Shown here one piece after another: positions 58,301 through 64,000 of a stretch of DNA of 64,000 nt (position 1 is the first letter of the stretch; each line of letters opens with the position of its first letter). The translations under genes were made by a program, and so were the position numbers. Source of the DNA: Levilactobacillus enshiensis (GTDB lineage Bacteria; Bacillota; Bacilli; Lactobacillales; Lactobacillaceae); the NCBI RefSeq assembly GCF_007115095.1, contig NZ_SULH01000003.1:1-64000 (forward strand), given 5' to 3'. Under the pieces are notes generated by a model. It ran no database searches. It saw nothing but the letters and a program-made list of their open reading frames with translations, and was not told the origin of the DNA.

Positions 58301-59467
58301 TTCAGCCAAATCACTGTGGTCGTCCTTCAAAACCTTACCGAGCTCCTTATAGAAGTCATCAGCAATTTCAGCCTTTCCTTTTTCATCGCCATCAATGTAG
58401 TGGTCGTAAGATAAACGAATGGCTTCACGCTTTTTGTCCTCTGTCTGTTCATCCGCATATTCTTTGAGCCATTTCAAGTGTTTAGCATGTGTATTATACT
58501 TTTCAACCATGCTTTGGGAGAAGTACTGCCCACTAGGAATAATCTCTGTTAGTTGAATGGCCGCTTGAAAATCAACTAGCTTCTCAATCAACTCATGGTC
58601 CGTTGTATCCAGCTCTCCTTCAATGTCAGGTAAGTTATCTTCAATATCAGCTAGACTAAAGGTCCACGTCTTTTGATCCGCCTTGGCAATATCTTTTCCC
58701 ATTAACACATAGAGTTTTGTTTTCAATCCTAAAATAGATTTCGCTAGTTCTGTATACACCGGTTTATAATCTTTAGGACTAGTGGGTAAAGCCATTAACT
58801 GCTTAACCATTTCTCTTTGTCGGTCTGCTCGACTTCGTGAGGTATCCAAGACCAATTGAGTGATCTCGTCTAAATTCTCTGTTGGTAATACCGGACCTTC
58901 CTCATCAAAAAGTGTTTCCCAAAGCCCATTGATTTCATCAAACCGTTCCCCAAAATCTAACTTTCCTGGTTTAAACGTACTAGGTGCCCCATGGCGCAAG
59001 AAATTTCCACGATACTTAACAATGTGGTGAATTGCTAAATAAATCTCACGAATATCAAACTTGCGGTGTTTAGTCATCAATGCCCAACGTAAATGATAAA
59101 TCGTTGGGTAAGCCTTATAGAAATCCTTATCTGGCAAATCATCGAATAAACGGTAAGGTTCTTGAAACCGTTCGTCCTGTGCAGCAAGGTTTGATTCCTT
59201 TTGACGGGCAAAGAAATTGGGATCAAGCGATGAGATTGGCCCATCGAAAATCTCACGCAACAATCGCAAACGCCACCGACGACGACTGAGCCGACGACGA
59301 GTCGTTCGGAATCCCCGGCGCTCTTCTGCCGTTTGGCCTTCTTCGAATAACCGTGTTCCTAGTCCCATCTGTCCTTTAACCCGGATAATATGGCCATTTT
59401 CATCGACCACACTCCAACCTATAGAGCTCGTTCCAATATCCAATCCAATACCATACTTTTTCTTCAT
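55385..59467 (-). CDS. cas9: Cas9 nuclease, type II-A
   Basis: A 1360-residue RNA-guided nuclease. RuvC-I is seen in GIGLDIGTSSIGW (residues 6-18), the arginine-rich bridge helix in RRLSRRRWRLRLLR (near residue 60), RuvC-II in WIYLEAARG, the HNH domain in DIDHILPQSLVKDD, and RuvC-III in HHAFDAFLAARIG. All catalytic residues are present. In the C-terminal PAM-interacting part the segment aligned with the R-K-R of SpCas9 reads LQV here, so an NGG PAM is not expected. A near-consensus promoter lies 68-96 bp upstream. It is the first gene of the cas operon. Confidence 0.97.
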   Translation of the reverse strand: MKKKYGIGLDIGTSSIGWSVVDENGHIIRVKGQMGLGTRLFEEGQTAEERRGFRTTRRRLSRRRWRLRLLREIFDGPISSLDPNFFARQKESNLAAQDERFQEPYRLFDDLPDKDFYKAYPTIYHLRWALMTKHRKFDIREIYLAIHHIVKYRGNFLRHGAPSTFKPGKLDFGERFDEINGLWETLFDEEGPVLPTENLDEITQLVLDTSRSRADRQREMVKQLMALPTSPKDYKPVYTELAKSILGLKTKLYVLMGKDIAKADQKTWTFSLADIEDNLPDIEGELDTTDHELIEKLVDFQAAIQLTEIIPSGQYFSQSMVEKYNTHAKHLKWLKEYADEQTEDKKREAIRLSYDHYIDGDEKGKAEIADDFYKELGKVLKDDHSDLAEKISHEIDLENFMPKQRTKENGVIPYQIQQQELDLIINNQKQYYPFLGAENPVVSHRGAHSYKLDELVCFRVPYYVGPMITPEKQAQTATGQFAWMVRKTKKDSSEITPWNFEDKVDRIGSANAFIQRMKTTDTYLIGEDVLPLESLTYQKFMVLNELNNVRIDNHQLSIKQKQRLFNQLFKTHWTVSRKLLQENLRNSGDVEEAPRISGLADPKKFNSGLTTYQDLKSILPDEIDDLNRRADLEKIINWSTVFEDQKIFREKLGAIDWLTDVQRERLSHKRYRGWGRLSARLLNGVKGEQGKSVMKQLWESQNNFMQIVNQSDISEQIEKINAIGMTKQNVFDTINDLYTSPQNKKAIRQVLAVVKDIQAANHGVVPSWIYLEAARGAEQNPRRTQQRQRQLENLYADRAKEIVDSAVAGELQTQIKSKKRMTDRYMLYFLQNGRDMYTGEKLNIDNLSGYDIDHILPQSLVKDDSLDNRVLVHQKINRDKNDAFASEKFAEKMRGKWEMWHAAGLVSDRKLKHLLMRPSEISKHTTGFINRQLVETRQIIKLVTDILSSQYDPQQTKLVSVKAGLSHQLREELDLPKLRDLNDYHHAFDAFLAARIGTYLLKRYSNLESFFVYGKFQISKVNLRRFNFVRDLIGQKKIGNLASENQIIYDQATGEVLWNRDDEVGYFLKILNWKHLLVTQEVVENHGALFNQTIYKAKDNQSRRLIATKQNRPTAIYGGYSGQNIAYLAIIRVHSKKQDYLKVMGVPISLLTKLRVAREQGIEQEKAVLKQHYLPEFITKSGKTTDFDIVLSHVYLHQKIKDTVAGQAHGFALGTNTYYRNLQQLYLPVETQRKLMNYDATDDDLMLVFDQICEQVMAYFPLYDVNKFREKLVASREEFAKLPLSAGFDEHGKMVQIDKQMVIQRILVGLHANATMSDLKPLGLKTPFGKLQVPNGLKLTERAKIVFESPTGLFKRVYEI

Positions 59468-59534
59468 GGCGATAACGTCCCACTTTCTTCCGTCAGCTTC
59501 TACTTTGGGTGTTATATTTCTGGCGGATAATCTC

Positions 59535-59563
59535 AGTTTATGCTGTTTTATCAGCCTTGTCTA
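59535..59563 (-). promoter_or_regulatory. cas9 promoter
   Basis: The minus strand shows TAGACA, a 17-bp spacer and TAAACT, giving a leader of about 60 nt before the cas9 ATG. Confidence 0.65.
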
Positions 59564-59757
59564 TATTTTCACGAGTAGTTAATTATTTGTAACTAAAACT
59601 ATTATTTTCATGACTGATCATTCAACTACACAGCTAGCTTTTGTATGGCAAACTCATTATAAAAATATTAATATCAGCACCTTCTCGCCACCCATTTCTT
59701 CTATAGACTGCCCCCAATCGCCGTCCCCTCGCCCCTAAAATACTTTTAATTTTCCTG
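59564..59757. other. intergenic region, cas9 to T-box
   Basis: AT-rich DNA of about 190 bp between two divergent promoters. A minus-strand frame (59634-59816) has no ribosome site and is rejected. Nothing else is seen. Confidence 0.5.
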
Positions 59758-59786
59758 TTGACAAACTGAAGTCTGCCGACTAGTAT
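59758..59786 (+). promoter_or_regulatory. promoter of the T-box transcript
   Basis: TTGACA, a 17-bp spacer and TAGTAT. Confidence 0.8.
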
Positions 59787-59809
59787 TAGAGCCATATTAG
59801 AAATACACG

Positions 59810-60070
59810 AACGCAATACCAGGAAGAGTAGCGGTTCCCGCTAAGTTCAGAGACCACCGGTAGCTGAAAAGGTGGCTTACAACGGAACCGCGAAGATGAG
59901 CCTGGTGGCTAGCAATCAGTGAAAGCTGTTTGCCCGACTTGAAGCCCGTTACCGCTTCCGACTTTTGGCAACAGAAGTTACGGAGATGGTGGATGTGAGT
60001 CCCCCATAAATCAAGGTGGCACCGCGAGTGAAATCGTCCTTATGTTTAAGCATAAGGGCGATATTTTTTT
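59810..60070 (+). ncRNA. T-box leader of oligopeptide-binding gene
   Basis: Stem I is closed by ACCAGG (59818) and CCTGGT, with AGTA on the 5' side of the specifier loop and GAAGATGAG on the 3' side. The T-box AAGGTGGCACCGCG is at 60013-60026 and the terminator (ATCGTCCTTATG pairing with CATAAGGGCGAT, then T-run) at 60034-60070. In the pattern GAA-N-codon-A the specifier reads ATG (methionine); GAT (aspartate) is the alternative. The T-box base that pairs with the tRNA discriminator is C, which would fit a G discriminator better than the A of tRNA-Met. Confidence 0.85.
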
Positions 60071-60096
60071 ACATATTTTTTGAGGAGATGTTTGGA

Positions 60097-61740
60097 ATGA
60101 AACGTAAGGGAACTCTATTCACGATTGCAGCATTAAGTTTGTTAACACTGGCCGGTTGTGGCAGCCAGACCAGCAGTAGTAGTGCTAGCGGTAAGTACGC
60201 TGCCAGTCAGGTATTGAACTGGACCGAGTCATCCGAGCTGGCTTCCTCCGACCTCGCACAGGCCACCGACACGCTCAGCTTCACCGTTTTACAGAACACG
60301 CAAGAGGGGCTCTACCGGCTCAACAGCAAGGGGACGCCAGCCAACGCCCTTGCCACCAGCACCAAGGTCACGAACGGTGGCAAGACGTACACCTTCAACC
60401 TGCGCAAGGGGGTCAAATGGTCCAACGGTGATCCCGTACAGGCCAAAGACTTCGTTTATTCCTGGCAACGGACCGTCGCACCTAAGACTGCCTCGCAAGA
60501 CGCTTTCTACCTCTTCCAAGTCAAGAACGCCGAAGCCGTCAACAAGGGGAAGAAGCCGCTGAGTGCCCTGGGCATCACCGCTACTGGCAAATACAAGCTG
60601 ACTGTTCAGCTCACTAAGCCCGTTTCCTACTTCAAGAAACTATTGGCTTGGCCCCTCTTCTACCCGTTGAACCAAAAGGCCGTCGACAAATACGGCAAGA
60701 AATACGGCACTAGTTCCGCCACGACCGTCTACAACGGGCCATTCCGGTTGACCAAATGGAACGGGACCGGCAAGTCTTGGACCTTAGCGAAGAATCCAAC
60801 CTACTGGGATAAGAAGGCCGTTCATTTGACCAAGATCAACGAGGTCGTGACCGAAAGTACCACGACCAGCTACAACCTCTTCAACGCCAAGAAGACCGAC
60901 GAAACCTTGCTGAGTGGACAACAGATCAAAAACAACAAGAACAGCAAGGACTTCGTTAAACGCCTCCCAACTGGCTCCGAACGACTTGACCTAAACCAAA
61001 ACAAGGTCAAAGCCTTCAAGAACACCGACGTCCGCAAGGCATTCTCATTAGCCATCGACCGTAGCCAACTGGTCAACGACGTGCTGCAAGACGGTTCCGT
61101 TGCCTCCAAAGGGTTCGTCCCATCCGGCATGGGGAACAACCCCAAGACTGGCGAAGCCTTCAACCAAGAGGCCTACGTCAAGACCGCATCAAGTTACAAT
61201 TTGAAACAAGCCAAGACCCTACTGGCCAAGGGACTGAAGCAGACCGGTGACAAGAAGCTCAACGTCACCCTCTCCGTTTCCGACACCGACACCAACAAGC
61301 AGACCGCTGAGTTCCTCCAGAGCTCACTGGAAAAGCTGCCTAACGTCAAGGTCAGCATCAAGACAGTGCCTTACGTTCAACTGATCACGCAACAAAACAA
61401 CGGAAACTACGAACTGACTCTGAGTGGCTGGCAATCCGTCTTCGCCGACCCAATCAACTTCCTGGATGTCTTTGAATCCACCTCTAGCTACAACACGACC
61501 GGCTGGAAGAGCACCGAATTCGACAACCTCCTCGATGAAGCCGAAAACCAAGACGGCAACAAACCAACTGAACGTTGGGCCAAATTGGTCAAGGCGGAAC
61601 AGGTCTTGATGAACGAGCAAGGTACGATCCCACTGTATCAATCCGCCAAGTCACAACTGTTACGCAACACGGTCAAGAACATCAACTACAACCCAGCCGG
61701 TGTTCCTTATGACTTCAAGACGACTTACATTGCGAAGTAA
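60097..61740 (+). CDS. oppA: oligopeptide-binding lipoprotein
   Basis: A 547-residue substrate-binding lipoprotein of the OppA family. The signal peptide ends in the lipobox LAGC, and an SSSSAS linker follows. Family segments are FNLRKGVKWSNGDPV (near residue 100) and ATTVYNGPFRLTKWN. The start at 60097 has GAGGAG upstream; a frame from 60016 begins inside the T-box and is rejected. No permease or ATPase genes adjoin, so it must work with an Opp system elsewhere. The T-box in front means expression rises when one amino acid runs short. Confidence 0.88.
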   Translation: MKRKGTLFTIAALSLLTLAGCGSQTSSSSASGKYAASQVLNWTESSELASSDLAQATDTLSFTVLQNTQEGLYRLNSKGTPANALATSTKVTNGGKTYTFNLRKGVKWSNGDPVQAKDFVYSWQRTVAPKTASQDAFYLFQVKNAEAVNKGKKPLSALGITATGKYKLTVQLTKPVSYFKKLLAWPLFYPLNQKAVDKYGKKYGTSSATTVYNGPFRLTKWNGTGKSWTLAKNPTYWDKKAVHLTKINEVVTESTTTSYNLFNAKKTDETLLSGQQIKNNKNSKDFVKRLPTGSERLDLNQNKVKAFKNTDVRKAFSLAIDRSQLVNDVLQDGSVASKGFVPSGMGNNPKTGEAFNQEAYVKTASSYNLKQAKTLLAKGLKQTGDKKLNVTLSVSDTDTNKQTAEFLQSSLEKLPNVKVSIKTVPYVQLITQQNNGNYELTLSGWQSVFADPINFLDVFESTSSYNTTGWKSTEFDNLLDEAENQDGNKPTERWAKLVKAEQVLMNEQGTIPLYQSAKSQLLRNTVKNINYNPAGVPYDFKTTYIAK

Positions 61741-61862
61741 CCGCGTCTTGACCCTGTAAAATTAGTAAAGACTCCTGCGGCACCTCGATTTCTACAGGGC
61801 GGCAGTCATCGTTCCCCCCGTCGACGACTGCCGCCCTGATAAAGAAATTATATACAATAGAA

Positions 61863-61911
61863 GAAACAGGCCCCAACCGGCGTTTGAAGTGCGCTCCGGT
61901 TGGGGCCTGTT
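61863..61911. terminator. bidirectional terminator oppA / LacI
   Basis: AAACAGGCCCCAACCGG pairs with CCGGTTGGGGCCTGTTT. It serves the convergent oppA and LacI genes. Confidence 0.85.
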
Positions 61912-61984
61912 TCTGTATTTTTTAAACTGCTGGCTAAACGACTAAAACGGCCGTTAGCGCTGATCTGACAAGAATGATCGTCAC

Positions 61985-62983
61985 TTATTTTACCGGCAAC
62001 GTCCGCACCGTTTCTCGTTCGACCACCTGGATCGGCGTCACCTGTTGCGGGTGCTGGTCCGGTGCCAACAACTGACGAACGCCGGCGGCCCCCATGTCAT
62101 AGAAGTTCTGCGACACGCTGGTCAGCTGTGGTTGCACCAACTCACACATCTCCGTGCCGTCAATGCTGACGATGGAAAGGTCCGTTGGCACGGCTAGGCC
62201 GAGATTGCGGGCCTGATTCAATACACCGATGGCCGCCATGTCGCTCCCAGCAACCACGCCCGTTAGACCAGACGTGACGCCGTACGCGGCCATCGCCTCA
62301 CGCCCGGCCTCATAGCTGTAAACGCCCGGTTGAACCCACTCAGCTTGCGGCGTCACCCCCGCATCGCGCAGTGCGCTTTCGTAACCGGCCAACCGGAAGC
62401 GGCCCGTGTGCGAGTCACTGTCGACCGCTGCTAACCCAATCTGCCGGTGCCCCGCCTTTAACAAGGTCTGGGTCGCTTGGTAACCGACCTGCCAGTCATC
62501 CGACGCAATCGATGGCAAGTCACCATCATCAAAAGCAATTGACAGAAAGCAGTATGGCGTTTGGGCGCCCTGCAACAGCTGGAGATTCTCCGGGGTCAGA
62601 TTGAGCGACAAGAGTAAGATTCCCATGACTGGCCGTTCAATCACCGTCAATAGGGCCTTGCGTTGGGCTTCGGGGTCAGTGATTCCAGCGTAAACGATGA
62701 TCACGTGTAACCCGTGAGCTGCCGCGGTATCTTGAATCCCGGTAATGATCTGACTCGAAAAGTTAGTCTTGACCGAGTTGACGACGACAGCAATCACGTT
62801 GCTGTGCTGCGTCACCAGTTCCGCTGCCGCCGTATTCTTCCGGTAGCCCAATTTCAACGCAGCTGCCTGAACCTTTTCCGCCGTGGTCGGTCCGTAAAAA
62901 GCCGTCTTATTGGCCAATACCCGTGACACGGTTGCCGGTGATACGCCAGCCAACCGCGCAATATCCTTAATCGTCGCCGCCAT
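61985..62983 (-). CDS. LacI-family regulator, MalR-like
   Basis: A 332-residue LacI-family repressor. The headpiece TIKDIARLAGVSPATVSRVL is at residues 4-23. The effector domain contains VIAVVVNSVKTNFSSQIITG and VVAGSDMAAIGVL. The start at 62983 has AGGAGG upstream; a longer frame (to 63076) adds a foreign N-terminus. It is divergent from a GH13 glucosidase gene with a 20-bp LacI-type palindrome in between, so it likely represses that gene (and itself) until an alpha-glucoside is present. Confidence 0.85.
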   Translation of the reverse strand: MAATIKDIARLAGVSPATVSRVLANKTAFYGPTTAEKVQAAALKLGYRKNTAAAELVTQHSNVIAVVVNSVKTNFSSQIITGIQDTAAAHGLHVIIVYAGITDPEAQRKALLTVIERPVMGILLLSLNLTPENLQLLQGAQTPYCFLSIAFDDGDLPSIASDDWQVGYQATQTLLKAGHRQIGLAAVDSDSHTGRFRLAGYESALRDAGVTPQAEWVQPGVYSYEAGREAMAAYGVTSGLTGVVAGSDMAAIGVLNQARNLGLAVPTDLSIVSIDGTEMCELVQPQLTSVSQNFYDMGAAGVRQLLAPDQHPQQVTPIQVVERETVRTLPVK

Positions 62984-63068
62984 CTGGCCGCCTCCTCTGC
63001 TTGTAACCCGATATTCTGTTTTCAATTTTACCCGTTTCCATTGGGAAATTAAAGCGAAATTCTTAATT

Positions 63069-63088
63069 TTAAGCAAACGTTTGTTTAA
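63069..63088. promoter_or_regulatory. LacI-type operator of the GH13 divergon
   Basis: TTAAGCAAACGTTTGTTTAA is a 20-bp palindrome with one mismatched pair and the central CG of LacI-family sites. A cre-like TGTAAGCGGTTGCG (12 of 14) lies further on at about 63139-63152. Confidence 0.7.
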
Positions 63089-63211
63089 TTGGTCTCAAGG
63101 CATTGTCAGCGCTTACTAAAAATGCTAGAATGTCCTTTGTAAGCGGTTGCGCAAAAACTTCAAGCAACCCATTCAGCGCTAATTCAGTAACTAATTTTAG
63201 GAGGGTTTCAC

Positions 63212-64000
63212 ATGGAAAAAAAGTGGTGGCAAAATGCCGTCGTCTATCAAGTTTATCCCCGTAGTTTTCAAGACAGTGATGGTGACGGGGTCGGTGATTT
63301 GGCCGGACTGACTGAACGCCTGCCGTACATTAAGAAGTTAGGGGCCGATGTCATCTGGCTCAACCCCATCTACAAGTCACCGGACCACGACAACGGTTAC
63401 GACATCAGCGATTACCGGAGCGTGCAGCCCGTCTATGGCAACATGGCCCAGTTTGAAACGATGCTCGCCACCGCACACAAATTAGGTCTGAAACTCCTGA
63501 TGGACTTGGTCGTCAACCACACCTCCGATCAACACGACTGGTTCCAAAAGAGTCGTCAGTCTAAGGACAATCCCTATTCCGACTACTACATCTGGCGCGA
63601 CCCCGTTGACGGTCATGAACCCAACAACTGGGGCTCCTACTTCAACGGTTCGACCTGGACCTTTGAACCTAAACGAAACCAGTACTACTTGCACCTGTTC
63701 GCCCCTAGCCAACCCGACCTGAACTGGGAAAACCCGAAGGTCCATGATGAAGTTTGGGACCTCATGCGTTTCTGGCTCGACAAAGGCGTCGACGGCTTCC
63801 GGATGGACGTGATCAGTCTTATTTCTAAGCCAGCCGGTCTGCCTGACGCCCCTAAAGCACCCGGTGCCGTCTACGGTGATGTCGAAGCCGTGGTTGCTAA
63901 CGGACCTAAACTAAACGACTACCTCCACGAAATGCACGACAAGGTGCTCTCCCACTACGACGTGATGACCGTCGGTGAAATGCCGGGGGCCACTGCCGAA
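63212..64000 (+). CDS. GH13 alpha-glucosidase, truncated by window end
   Basis: The first 263 codons of a family GH13 (subfamily 31-like) enzyme such as oligo-1,6-glucosidase, alpha-glucosidase or dextran glucosidase. It begins MEKKWWQNAVVYQVYPRSFQ. The four conserved regions visible are DLVVNHTS, GFRMDVI (nucleophile Asp) and the start of the acid/base in TVGEMPG; the fourth lies beyond the window. TTTTAGGAGGG precedes the ATG. It has no signal peptide. The divergent LacI regulator and operator suggest local control by an alpha-glucoside. Confidence 0.9.
   Translation, partial: MEKKWWQNAVVYQVYPRSFQDSDGDGVGDLAGLTERLPYIKKLGADVIWLNPIYKSPDHDNGYDISDYRSVQPVYGNMAQFETMLATAHKLGLKLLMDLVVNHTSDQHDWFQKSRQSKDNPYSDYYIWRDPVDGHEPNNWGSYFNGSTWTFEPKRNQYYLHLFAPSQPDLNWENPKVHDEVWDLMRFWLDKGVDGFRMDVISLISKPAGLPDAPKAPGAVYGDVEAVVANGPKLNDYLHEMHDKVLSHYDVMTVGEMPGATAE

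Noticed and set aside
55747..59582. Several long frames opposite cas9, including an arginine-rich one at 59217-59582
   Set aside because: They are antisense shadows of the cas9 reading frame; the Arg/Ser-rich one mirrors the bridge-helix codons.
59634..59816. 60-codon minus-strand frame between cas9 and the T-box
   Set aside because: Overlaps the T-box promoter, has no ribosome site and shows no recognisable features.
60016..60096. Upstream extension of the oligopeptide-binding gene
   Set aside because: The added codons lie in the T-box and its terminator; the signal peptide begins at 60097 with GAGGAG before it.

Overview
The window looks like a chromosome segment of a Gram-positive lactic acid bacterium of the Lactobacillaceae, most like the heterofermentative Levilactobacillus group. 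The signs are strong AGGAGG-type ribosome sites, many CcpA-type cre boxes, ECF, GPH and MFS sugar and vitamin uptake genes, T-box and guanidine-I riboswitches, and a Lactobacillus-like type II-A Cas9. The species call is an inference from gene content and protein style. No transposase, integrase or prophage block was seen.

Layout. 0.3-6 kb: a beta-glycoside locus (GH42, MFS carrier, GH30) with a divergent AraC activator. 6-9.5 kb: small genes and a GH3 beta-glucosidase. 9.7-18.8 kb: an aldaric-acid (glucarate/galactarate) regulon with carrier, garR, gudD, a DapA-family aldolase/dehydratase, garK, a CdaR regulator and a second gudD. 19-23 kb: arylsulfotransferase lipoprotein, nucleoside hydrolase, DUF1275 protein and tRNA-Gln. 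23.7-27.3 kb: LacI regulator, pentapeptide-repeat protein, a two-gene unit with a degenerate ImmA/IrrE-like protein, and a UPF0340 protein. 27.3-30.5 kb: vitamin B6 salvage (pdxK, ECF S component, divergent MocR-type pdxR). 30.7-34 kb: VOC protein and a polyol/ketose-type operon (ROK kinase, MDR dehydrogenase, membrane protein). 34.4-36.9 kb: guanidine-I riboswitch with an SMR exporter pair, two acetyltransferases and an XRE regulator with an apparent ATC start. 37-45 kb: a histidine-phosphatase-like secreted protein, GH65 phosphorylase, and a GPH carrier with two esterases. 45-50.8 kb: padR/padA, a Fic toxin with an HTH-fused antitoxin, Nudix, GNAT and a lone EAL protein. 50.9-59.5 kb: a complete type II-A CRISPR-Cas locus (36 repeats, csn2, cas2, cas1, antisense tracrRNA, cas9). 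59.7-64 kb: T-box-controlled orphan oligopeptide-binding lipoprotein, LacI regulator and a truncated GH13 glucosidase.

How they work together: most of the window is carbon scavenging (plant beta-glycosides, aldarates, polyols, acetylated oligosaccharides, alpha-glucosides) under cre control plus local regulators. Around it sit stress functions (phenolic-acid decarboxylation, guanidinium export) and defence (CRISPR-Cas, Fic toxin-antitoxin).

The most unusual signal is a family of about 110-bp imperfect palindromes. There are six main copies, mostly at gene 3' ends, plus one truncated tandem copy. A few internal blocks are constant (GCTTAAC, GTTAATG), while the arms differ in sequence but keep pairing, which looks like compensatory change in a structured RNA or a hairpin-type mobile repeat.
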